Shown here: one piece after another, positions 33,987-40,585 of the stretch | Numbering within the stretch: the first letter of the stretch is position 1 | Layout: each line of letters starts with the position of its first letter | NCBI GenBank assembly: GCA_003162255.1 | Contig: PMMJ01000394.1 | Location: forward strand, 6,290 to 46,874 | Direction of reading: 5' to 3' | From: Acidobacteriaceae bacterium | Lineage (GTDB): Bacteria; Acidobacteriota; Terriglobia; Terriglobales; Acidobacteriaceae | DNA: 40,585 nt | Notes under the pieces: generated by a model | The model's input: the letters and a program-made list of their open reading frames with translations, nothing else | Told to the model about the DNA's origin: nothing | Database searches by the model: none | Translations under genes and position numbers: made by a program

Positions 33987-34720
33987 GAGCGTACCGCTGC
34001 CTTCTCCTCGACTCTCTGCCCCTCGACCAGAACACCTTTATTAAGGTGCAGCACCACATGCGCGCGCTCGGCTGCCACCGGATCGTGGGTCACCAGGAGC
34101 ACGGTCTTGTTGTGCTCGCGGACCAGCCGGTCGATCAGGTCCATGATTTCATCGGCGCTCCTGCGGTCGAGGTCTCCGGTCGGCTCGTCGCACAACAGGA
34201 AAGTGGGATCGGCGACGATGGCGCGCGCGATGCCCACACGCTGCTCCTGGCCGCCGGAGAGCTGACGCGGATAATGGTGCGTGCGGTCCTTGAGTCCTAC
34301 AACTTCAAGCGCGAGCTCGACGTGTTGGCGGCGCTCCGCCTTCGACAGCTTGGTCAGAAGCAGCGGCAACTCCACATTCTGAAATGCAGTCAGCACCGGT
34401 ATCAGGTTGTACATCTGGAAAACAAATCCCACGTGCCGGGCACGCCAGTGCGTGAGTTTACTGCCCGATAAGTGCGTGATCTCGTCGCCCGCCACCGTGA
34501 TAGTGCCGGCCGTGGGTAGATCGAGCCCGCCCAACAGGTTCAGCAGAGTGGTTTTGCCGGAGCCGCTGGGGCCCATGAAGGCCACGAAGTCACCCGCATC
34601 CACATCGAGGTTCAGCCCCTGCAGGACGTGGATTTCCTCGCTACCGCGCTGGTACTTCTTGTCCAGTCCGCGCACGCGCACCAGGCTGGAGCCGTTGCCA
34701 CCACCATCCACTCTAACCAT
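33983..34720 (-). CDS. ABC transporter ATPase, MacB/LolD type
   Basis: A 245-residue cytoplasmic ATPase. Motifs in order: Walker A GPSGSGKTT, the Q-loop in FVFQMYNLIPVLTAFQNVE, signature LSGGQEQR, Walker B FLLCDEPTGDLD and H-loop VTHDPVAAE. The ATPVLTALENVE-like QMYNLIPVLTA segment is typical of the LolD/MacB subgroup. ATG 34720 has an AAGGAG site 6 bp ahead. It drives the two FtsX-like permeases encoded directly downstream with overlapping or touching ends. The adaptor gene lies 159 bp upstream; a separate promoter in that gap may allow independent expression. Confidence 0.95.
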   Translation of the reverse strand: MVRVDGGGNGSSLVRVRGLDKKYQRGSEEIHVLQGLNLDVDAGDFVAFMGPSGSGKTTLLNLLGGLDLPTAGTITVAGDEITHLSGSKLTHWRARHVGFVFQMYNLIPVLTAFQNVELPLLLTKLSKAERRQHVELALEVVGLKDRTHHYPRQLSGGQEQRVGIARAIVADPTFLLCDEPTGDLDRRSADEIMDLIDRLVREHNKTVLLVTHDPVAAERAHVVLHLNKGVLVEGQRVEEKAAVRS

Positions 34721-34781
34721 GACCTCTCCTTCGCAATCTTGTACTCAGAAATTTAGCCGGGGGCTCGGCGGAATTGCTCGC

Positions 34782-34809
34782 ATTTTACTTCATTCGATGC
34801 TTTAGTCAG
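34782..34809 (-). promoter_or_regulatory. Possible internal promoter for the ABC ATPase-permease genes
   Basis: Read on the minus strand, CTGACT (34809-34804, four of six) and TAAAAT (34787-34782, five of six) are 16 bp apart, about 60 bp before the ATPase ATG. Confidence 0.35.
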
Positions 34810-34836
34810 TACTTAATAGGATGGACGAAACGATCA

Positions 34837-34877
34837 GCCGCGGATACTAGGCGGCTTTTGTTATGTTTTGAAAACAT
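34837..34877. promoter_or_regulatory. Two inverted repeats between adaptor and ATPase genes
   Basis: ATGTTTT-g-AAAACAT (34863-34877) is a perfect 7-bp palindrome with a one-base centre, directly after the adaptor stop; it is more like a protein-binding site than an RNA hairpin. Next to it GCCGC (34837-34841) pairs with GCGGC (34851-34855), followed on the plus strand by TTTT. Together they could end adaptor transcription or bind a regulator. Confidence 0.35.
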
Positions 34878-34879
34878 TT

Positions 34880-36097
34880 CTATCGCTTGAGCTTTACGCG
34901 AGCGCCATCGCTGAGGCCGTCAAAGCCATTGATTACGACTTGATCACCGCCTGAGAGCCCCGCGACGATTTCCTGATCGCTACTCCGGGTGCCTCCGACA
35001 CGAACCGCGCGCCGTTCCACACGCCCATCATGATAGACATAGACGATGCTATTGCCATTTTCGTTGCGCACGGCGCCTTGCGGGACCAGCAACCTCGGCG
35101 CGCCGGCTTGCGCTGCCTTCGGTTCATCCCCCAAAAACGTGACCTTCACGCCCATGTCCGGGAGGATTCGCGGATCCAGTCGGTCGAACGATATGCGCAC
35201 TTTTACAGTCGCCTTCTGCCGATCCGCGGTTGGGATCACCGTACGAACCTTGGCGGGAATCTTCCAGTCGGGATAGGCGTCGAGAATCGCCGTGACCGGC
35301 ATGCCCGCGGTGACACGCGCGATGTAGGACTCATTCACGTCCACCTCAATCTCCAGCGACTGCATATCCACCACCGTCGCGATGCCGGTGCGCGTGAAAC
35401 CGCCGCCAGCAGAGATCGGCGACACCATCTCTCCCACTTGCGCGTCTTTGGAAACAACGATGCCAGTAAACGGCGAGCGAACGGTGCAGTTGTCGAGATC
35501 CTGTTGCGCCACACGGATTCTCTCTTCCGCCGCCTGTGTCTGCTCGTCGGTCAGAGAGATCTTCGCGCGCAAGCTGTCGGCAGCGGTGCGCGCAAGATCA
35601 AGCGCCTGCGTGCTGCTGACCCCTTGCTTCTCCAATGCTTGCGTGCGGCGCAGTTCTCGATCGGCATTTTCAAGCTGCACTTGCAGATCCTTCAGAGCGG
35701 CGGACGTGGCATCGCGGTCAGCCTTGGCGGAATTCAGCCGGACGCGCGCGTCTGAATCGTCCAGTACGGCCAGCACTTCTCCTTCTCGAACATGCAGCCC
35801 TTCGTCGGCAATCATTTGCGTCACGCGGCCAGTAATTTTCGCGGCAATGGTGGCTCGACGCCGCGGTGTCACGTAGCCGCTGGCATTGAGCAGAACTTCT
35901 CTGGCCTCAACCTCAGCGTGCGCCGGCGCAACTTCCACGGCCGGAGTTTCTCCTTTGAAAGCAAAGACGGCACCGGAAACAAGCAGTAACGCGCCAACGG
36001 CTGCCGCAAACCAGCGGAACCACTTGGGTCCGCCGGCTTTCCGCGCGCCCTCGTCAATCCTCAGTGCCGACAAATCCTGGCCCGTTCTGGCGCCCAT
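34880..36097 (-). CDS. HlyD/MacA-type periplasmic adaptor protein
   Basis: A 405-residue membrane-fusion protein anchored by one N-terminal helix (about residues 28-47, FRWFAAAVGALLLVSGAVFA). The lipoyl half-motifs (YVTPRRRATIAAKITGRV and later CTVRSPFTGIVVSKDAQVGE), the long helical hairpin between them (about 115-205, rich in Ala, Gln and Arg), then the beta-barrel and membrane-proximal domains are in the usual order. It bridges an inner-membrane ABC transporter to an outer-membrane channel such as TolC, which is not encoded here. It precedes the ATPase and two permeases on the same strand. A GGAGG site before ATG 36097 supports the start. Confidence 0.93.
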   Translation of the reverse strand: MGARTGQDLSALRIDEGARKAGGPKWFRWFAAAVGALLLVSGAVFAFKGETPAVEVAPAHAEVEAREVLLNASGYVTPRRRATIAAKITGRVTQMIADEGLHVREGEVLAVLDDSDARVRLNSAKADRDATSAALKDLQVQLENADRELRRTQALEKQGVSSTQALDLARTAADSLRAKISLTDEQTQAAEERIRVAQQDLDNCTVRSPFTGIVVSKDAQVGEMVSPISAGGGFTRTGIATVVDMQSLEIEVDVNESYIARVTAGMPVTAILDAYPDWKIPAKVRTVIPTADRQKATVKVRISFDRLDPRILPDMGVKVTFLGDEPKAAQAGAPRLLVPQGAVRNENGNSIVYVYHDGRVERRAVRVGGTRSSDQEIVAGLSGGDQVVINGFDGLSDGARVKLKR

Positions 36098-36359
36098 ACC
36101 CGTGTGCCTCCAAAACTGTTACTGCCAAAAATTCAAACTGCTCTGAAACCTGGAAATGGCGCTAAAGACGGCCACATCCCGCGACTAACTTAGCCGAATC
36201 AAGGATAGAGCGCGACTGCTTCGTTATCAAGCGCACATTGCGGCCTACGTTTGTCGTCGATCCGGACTAACAACTGACTAACTTGCCTCATGCGTCCGGT
36301 GGCGAGTTGAGAGCTGACCACCAATCGTTGGTCAGTGCATCAATGCTCTTAGCTCCGTT
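36098..36359. other. Intergenic region between adaptor gene and M28 peptidase gene
   Basis: This 262-bp gap holds no gene I can support. Its right part should carry the adaptor's neighbour's 3' end: CTGACCA (36314-36320) pairs with TGGTCAG (36329-36335), a 7-bp stem 25 bp after the M28 stop, without a U-run on the minus strand. The left part must contain the adaptor promoter, but no convincing box pair stands out. Confidence 0.4.
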
Positions 36360-38141
36360 TCACTCTTTGTCCTTGATGTCTTCCGCGGGTTCCAATGCTC
36401 CGGGCATCACCTTGAGCGGAGCCGAGCGTTGTTCTTCCAGTTCGAGATGCGGCAGTGGTTTGCGCGGCAGCATCTGGTCGCGCATGGCGGCGTTGTATAC
36501 GAAGATAGCCTCCACGGTTGCCGCCTGCGCCAGGTCGGCGGGCTGCAAGCGTTCGTAGGTGTCCATGTTCGAGTGATGCGTGCGCGAACCGTAGTCGAGA
36601 CGGTCCTGAATGAACTGGAAGCCCGGGATCCCGACCGCATCGAACGATTCGTGGTCGGTGCCCGTGGTGTTGCGGTCGGTGATGGTTGTGACGCCGAGAT
36701 CTTTCAGCGGCTCCATCCATTGCGCAAAAATGGGAGCGACCGCGGCGTTCTCCTGCAGATAAATCCCGAGGATTTTCCCGGTGCCGTTATCCACGTTGAA
36801 GTAGCCGGAAATTTTCGGCTGCTCAGGTTTGACTACGAGGGGACCCGCAGGTTTGCGCAGCCAATCGGGTTGCTCCAGTTGATCGGGAGCGGTCGAGAGT
36901 GGCACATATCCGAAATGCTGCCGCACGTAACCGGCGGAGCCAAAAAGTCCCTGCTCTTCTCCTGTCCAGAGCGCGATGCGGATGGTGCGCCGCGGCTTGA
37001 CTTGCAGCGCGTTGAGAATCCGCATCACTTCCATCGCAACCACCGTGCCGGCGCCATTGTCGGTTGCGCCCGTCGCCGCCGCCCACGAGTCGAGATGGCC
37101 ACCCACCATGACCACTTCCTCTTTCAGCTTGAGATCGGTGCCAGGAATCTCGGCGATGGTATCGAAGCCATGCTCATGGTCGCCGAAGTACTTCACATCG
37201 ACATTCATTTCGATGCTGACCGGGACATTGGCTTTGAGCAGACGATAGACGCGTCCGTAGCTCTCGATAGCCGTCACCACCACGGGCAGGGGAATGGCGT
37301 GTTCGCGCTTGTAGGTGAACCATCCCAGGCTGCCGTCGTCGAAAATGGTGCCGCCGGAGCCGCCGTTGTCGCGGCCATCACGGCTGGGAAGAATGATTCC
37401 CAGAGCGTGTTCCGACGCCAGAAATTTTCCGGTTTTCTCGAGCAGGATCCGCCGCTTTGCATAATCCGGCATTCTTTCGGAGAAAGATTTTGGTTTTTCC
37501 AGCGGGAAATCGGCGACCTTGGCGAGATCCTTGTCGTCCATCCGCGTAAACAGCGGCTTATCCACCGGATTCACCTCGCGCATATCTCCCAGCAGAACGA
37601 TTTTTCCCGCCAACTTGCCTTTATACTGGTCGAAATCTTTCTCGTCCGCGACATGAACCCAAATGGCTTGGCCATTGACTGCGCCGTTGCTGGAAGGCGA
37701 CCAGGGCGCGGCTTGGGCGATGAAGACAGCCGTGTCCGGCGAGGTCATCCGTACCCAGGTGTTGAGCTGCTGCCATCCCATGCCGAACTCACCCCAGTCT
37801 TCGAGATGAGCGTTGCTGCAACCCATCGCCGCCAATTGGTCGCGCGTCCACTCGTTGGCCCGGTGCAGATTGGGTGAACCGGTCAGTCGCGGGCCAATGC
37901 CATCCATCAAAGCGGATGCGAAGTCCATCACGTGCGAATGGGCGAGACCTTCGCTGCGAATGCGCTGGTAGACGGTGTAGTCGAGATTCTCTCTTGCAGG
38001 CTGCGGCAGTTCGTATGACGGCTTGTCAGCTTCAGCCGCGGCTGCCTTCTCTTTGTTTTTGTCGGTGGCAGAAATGGACAGTGGCAGAGCAACGCAGAGC
38101 AACAAACCAAATCTAACCGTGAAAGAAGCATGGAATCGCAT
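36360..38141 (-). CDS. Secreted M28 family zinc aminopeptidase
   Basis: A 593-residue exported peptidase of family M28. The signal peptide is residues 1 to about 25 (FGLLLCVALPLSIS). After a short linker and a PA-type insert (about 130-320) comes the two-zinc catalytic domain with all ligands: H349 in GGHLDSW, D361 in GATDNGAG bridging both metals, the catalytic E395 and ligand E396 in WTGEEQGLFGS, D450 in YFNVDNG and H523 in RTHHSNMDTYE. It should remove N-terminal amino acids from peptides outside the inner membrane, probably for nutrition. The C-terminal tail after about 570 is charged and outside the family core. It is divergent from the ADP-ribosylglycohydrolase-like gene. Confidence 0.95.
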   Translation of the reverse strand: MRFHASFTVRFGLLLCVALPLSISATDKNKEKAAAAEADKPSYELPQPARENLDYTVYQRIRSEGLAHSHVMDFASALMDGIGPRLTGSPNLHRANEWTRDQLAAMGCSNAHLEDWGEFGMGWQQLNTWVRMTSPDTAVFIAQAAPWSPSSNGAVNGQAIWVHVADEKDFDQYKGKLAGKIVLLGDMREVNPVDKPLFTRMDDKDLAKVADFPLEKPKSFSERMPDYAKRRILLEKTGKFLASEHALGIILPSRDGRDNGGSGGTIFDDGSLGWFTYKREHAIPLPVVVTAIESYGRVYRLLKANVPVSIEMNVDVKYFGDHEHGFDTIAEIPGTDLKLKEEVVMVGGHLDSWAAATGATDNGAGTVVAMEVMRILNALQVKPRRTIRIALWTGEEQGLFGSAGYVRQHFGYVPLSTAPDQLEQPDWLRKPAGPLVVKPEQPKISGYFNVDNGTGKILGIYLQENAAVAPIFAQWMEPLKDLGVTTITDRNTTGTDHESFDAVGIPGFQFIQDRLDYGSRTHHSNMDTYERLQPADLAQAATVEAIFVYNAAMRDQMLPRKPLPHLELEEQRSAPLKVMPGALEPAEDIKDKE

Positions 38142-38337
38142 AAATCGGGTTCCCTCGGGAAAAGTTCCACAGCAGATTAGCAGATATGCACTGAACTAAA
38201 TAGCTGCCACAGATCGCTGGCGAACATGGCGGCAAGAGCATCGGGGTAAGATGTTGGGCATGGGAAAATGTTTTCGATCCGACGAATTGCGTCGGGCGCT
38301 AGAGCGGATTCACGGTTGTCGTATCCCGCTCGTGTGG

Positions 38338-38378
38338 GGACGGGCGCCCTCGCCCGTCCAAGCCGAGCGCAGCTCGGC
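38338..38378. repeat. REP-like paired hairpins, copy 3
   Basis: GGACGGGCG-CCCT-CGCCCGTCC (38338-38359) is followed two bases later by GCCGAGC-GCA-GCTCGGC (38362-38378). Both stems are perfect. The first matches copies 1 and 2; the second occupies the same relative place as the second hairpin of copy 2 with different bases that still pair, as expected for a folded element. It lies 22 bp before the chosen start of the following gene. Confidence 0.65.
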
Positions 38379-38400
38379 AGAGCCATCGCTGTATGACTGG

Positions 38401-40053
38401 ATGACGGAGAAGCGATTCGCGCCCATCCTGTGTCTGCTCTGTTTTGCAGTCTTAGCAGTCGTCGCGACTGTCGCATCGCCGCTCCCAAACGCCGCTCGCA
38501 GCCAAGGCCAGAGCAAGGACCATAGCAAAGACCAGACCTCGGCCATACTCGAACTCTCTCGTGCCGATTATCTCGACCGCGTCCAAGCCATCTGGACCGC
38601 GCAGATGATCGCGCAATTCACCGGTCTTCGGTTCGAACATCAGGTGGCATCGGCGGTTCCCGTCACTCCCATCAGCCACCTGCCCGGCTACGCTCCGGTG
38701 GACGACGACTATTACTACGAGATGGTGGCCGTTCGCGCGTTTGAAAAATACGGGCCGGGTCTCACGGTCGCGCAACTGGGCCAGCAATGGCTCGAAAACA
38801 ACGCCGGTTCCTGGGGATCCAGCGAGCAAGCGCTCCTCCTGCTCAAGCGCGGGATCAAGGCTCCGGACACCGGTCACCCCCGCTACAACAAATTATGGTG
38901 GACGATTGGGCCGCAATTCAGCAGCGACCTTTATGGCGCGCTGGCGCCCGGCATGCCCAATGTGGCTGGCGCCCTGGCGCGCCAACTCGCCCACATCAAT
39001 GGTTATGCCGAAGGAACCGATGGCGGCGTCTTCATCGCTGGCATGATCAGCATCGCGTTTGCCGAACACGATACGCACGCGATCGTCCGCAAAGCCGCCA
39101 CGCTCATCGACCCGCAATCACCCTACCGTCAATCCCTCGACATGGTGATTTCCATGGCGGAGAGAGGCTTGGGACCGGAACAAATTTGTCGCGCCCTCGA
39201 CGAGCGCTGGGGAATCGAATATCCCGCCACCAACAATGCCGTCCTCAATGGGGGAATCGTGGCCGTCGCCGTGTGGTTCGGCGAAGGGGACTTCCAGAAG
39301 ACGCTGCAGCTTGCGGTGCACGCCGCAGACTTTGCCGATTCGGATTGCAATGCGGCGAACTCTGCGTCGGTTGTTGCGGCTATCCACGGCATGAAGGTGC
39401 TTCCCGCCGAACAAGTCGCCGAACTTCACGACCGGATTTTCGGCGCCCGCATGGGGCCGTTGCAATTGACCCCGCCAGTGGACGAAAGCATTTCCGCTCT
39501 GGCGCGCCGAACCGCAGCCATTGGTGAGCAGATCCTTCTCTCTCACGGCGTCACTCTCGATAAAGACATCCTTCACATCGCCGTGCAGGAGCCGGTCACT
39601 CAGCCCGCCGAGTTATTCCAGCTGGCCGACCTCACGCGCTACTGGAATCCCGAATGGACCCTGGAGCGTGCAGGATTTGGCGGCGCCGGCGGCGGATTGG
39701 AGGGCATTCGCGGTATAACCTTCCTGGATGGAGACGTGCTCGCCACTTATCCGCGAGACGAAATCCGCGGCACGCTCTTGCGCCGCTCGGCGAAGTTAAG
39801 CGCGCACCCCTGGCTTACCTTCCGGGCGGGAGTCGATCCCGGACGAGCTTGGCAATTGCAGGTGTATGTGAACGACGACAAAGTGCTGGATACGGTTTTG
39901 CTCGGATCTCTGCAGCAGCGCTGCTGGAGGACGTTCCGCCTCAATCTATCGAACTACGCGCAACAGGACGTCGTCCTGCGCCTGTACCAACGAGTCCTGA
40001 TTCCCCACCGCGAAGCTGGAAACGCCTACTGGCGCAAACTCGTCCTTGAGTAA
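38401..40053 (+). CDS. Exported ADP-ribosylglycohydrolase-like protein
   Basis: A 550-residue protein whose main part fits the ADP-ribosylglycohydrolase fold. From ATG 38401 (MTEKRFAPILCLLCFAVLAV) it has a signal peptide of about 34 residues, so it acts outside the cytoplasm, which is unusual for this fold. Metal-site motifs are recognisable: the early acidic cluster DDDYYYEM (101-108) in place of the usual TDDTxM, and ADSDCNAAN (312-320) in place of DTDTxA. The helices between them (GTDGGVFIAGMISIAFAEHD) fit too. The C-terminal 100 residues (LTFRAGVDPGRAWQLQVYVND) look like a beta-sandwich. Start 38251 is rejected because those 50 codons cross the paired hairpins. Enzymatic target is unknown; removal of ADP-ribose is not assured. 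Confidence 0.75.
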   Translation: MTEKRFAPILCLLCFAVLAVVATVASPLPNAARSQGQSKDHSKDQTSAILELSRADYLDRVQAIWTAQMIAQFTGLRFEHQVASAVPVTPISHLPGYAPVDDDYYYEMVAVRAFEKYGPGLTVAQLGQQWLENNAGSWGSSEQALLLLKRGIKAPDTGHPRYNKLWWTIGPQFSSDLYGALAPGMPNVAGALARQLAHINGYAEGTDGGVFIAGMISIAFAEHDTHAIVRKAATLIDPQSPYRQSLDMVISMAERGLGPEQICRALDERWGIEYPATNNAVLNGGIVAVAVWFGEGDFQKTLQLAVHAADFADSDCNAANSASVVAAIHGMKVLPAEQVAELHDRIFGARMGPLQLTPPVDESISALARRTAAIGEQILLSHGVTLDKDILHIAVQEPVTQPAELFQLADLTRYWNPEWTLERAGFGGAGGGLEGIRGITFLDGDVLATYPRDEIRGTLLRRSAKLSAHPWLTFRAGVDPGRAWQLQVYVNDDKVLDTVLLGSLQQRCWRTFRLNLSNYAQQDVVLRLYQRVLIPHREAGNAYWRKLVLE

Positions 40054-40150
40054 CTGGAAGGGCCAGATCATATGCTGATGCGGATGCCGGCGAAGACGCG
40101 CAAGTTCTGAGCGTCTTCGCCTTCACCACCGAAACTGGCCTGAGTTACTA

Positions 40151-40585
40151 TCACTTCAAAATTTCGTCGATGGTCACGATGTCGACTAACCCAGAGCAAC
40201 CATAAATAGCCGGTAGAATGCGATCCGCCGGGTAAGTGCGTCGCAATTCGGCGACTCGCTCCGTTCCCGCCCGATAAGCCGGAAGATACATCCGGCCGAG
40301 TAAGGGATGGCGTCCCCAGGCGCCAGAGAGTTTGTCGGCGCGTTCCTCGGTCACGAGAAAATCGCGACGCAGCGTGGCCGCGACCTCCGCCTGCGGCCTG
40401 CCCTCACCCCAGGTCAGATACGACGACTGGTTTTTGGCATCGTCCTGCAACAGGGCCAGCAGCACTCCGATCTGCAGGTCTTCGTCGGGCAATTGCTCGA
40501 CTTCCGTGACGCCGTGCGCGATCAGAATTGCGTTATTGGCGATGCCCTCGAACAGCGTGGCAGCGCGCGTGTTCATGGTGAGCAC
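40151..40585 (-). CDS. C-terminal part of an unrecognised protein (cut by window edge)
   Basis: At least 144 residues in an open frame reaching the last base of the window, so the N-terminus probably lies outside. The first visible codons are GTG CTC ACC ATG with no ribosome-binding site, which favours truncation over a true start. Predicted to be largely helical and soluble; phrases such as EGIANNAILIAHG, ARMYLPAYRAGTERV-like (MYLPAYRAGTERV) and DILPAIYGCSGLVDIVT-like (ILPAIYGCSGLVDIVT) stand out, but I cannot name a family. It converges with the ADP-ribosylglycohydrolase-like gene 97 bp away. Confidence 0.65.
   Translation of the reverse strand: MLTMNTRAATLFEGIANNAILIAHGVTEVEQLPDEDLQIGVLLALLQDDAKNQSSYLTWGEGRPQAEVAATLRRDFLVTEERADKLSGAWGRHPLLGRMYLPAYRAGTERVAELRRTYPADRILPAIYGCSGLVDIVTIDEILK

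Noticed and set aside
36429..37877. A 482-codon plus-strand frame
   Set aside because: Entirely antisense to the M28 peptidase gene, which has all catalytic residues; the antisense product is His/Arg-rich, typical of a shadow frame in GC-rich DNA.
24297..40053. A linked ADP-ribose pathway (Nudix ADP-ribose pyrophosphatase with ADP-ribosylglycohydrolase-like protein)
   Set aside because: The genes are about 14 kb apart, on different strands, and one product is cytoplasmic while the other is exported.
1..40585. CRISPR arrays, IS elements and phage genes
   Set aside because: No regularly spaced repeats, terminal inverted repeats flanking a transposase, or phage structural genes were recognised.

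Overview
The window looks like a chromosomal segment of a high-GC member of the Acidobacteriota (Terriglobia-like). The evidence is the gene-family mix: two very large TonB-dependent receptors with an N-terminal carboxypeptidase-regulatory-like domain (Oar-like), a secreted VWA protein of the 'acidobacterial VWFA-related' type, and a serine/threonine kinase fused to periplasmic TolB/PD40 repeats. This is an inference from families; no 16S or other marker gene is present. No phage, transposase, CRISPR array or other mobile element was seen.

Layout. (1) 71-1645: two tandem CPBP-type intramembrane proteins, the first with a substituted catalytic motif, the second apparently broken by an internal deletion. 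(2) 1666-3488 (-): an ABC-2 exporter (ATPase then permease, ATGA overlap). (3) 3661-9314 (+): a glycine-rich Oar-like outer-membrane receptor followed after 35 bp by a secreted VWA protein. (4) 9373-19775: a carbohydrate locus. On the minus strand lie an outer-membrane receptor, a CutC-family protein, a GH29 alpha-L-fucosidase and a GH38 alpha-mannosidase; a DeoR-type regulator is divergent. The divergent intergenic region carries a perfect GATCAA-N4-TTGATC palindrome that overlaps the regulator's likely -35 box. (5) 19959-26645: mostly housekeeping genes: Tat-exported dienelactone hydrolase-like protein, proS, two small unknowns, a single-domain response regulator, a Nudix hydrolase, a Rossmann/DUF2520 protein and ribA. 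(6) 26804-26879: tRNA-Ala(CGC). (7) 27093-31634 (+): a secreted DUF885 metallopeptidase-like protein and the kinase-PD40 protein. (8) 31672-36097 (-): a MacAB-like tripartite ABC export system (HlyD-type adaptor, ATPase, two different FtsX/MacB-type permeases). (9) 36360-38141 (-): secreted M28 peptidase. (10) 38401-40053 (+): an exported ADP-ribosylglycohydrolase-like protein. (11) 40151-40585 (-): a protein truncated by the window edge.

How the genes work together. The clearest system is region 4: a SusD-less uptake and degradation module for fucose- and mannose-containing glycans, in which CutC is probably acting in sugar metabolism rather than in copper handling. Three copies of a paired-hairpin (REP-like) repeat lie between genes at about 20962, 24986 and 38338. 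Overall the window is rich in exported hydrolases, outer-membrane receptors and exporters, consistent with a soil-type oligotroph that scavenges peptides and glycans.
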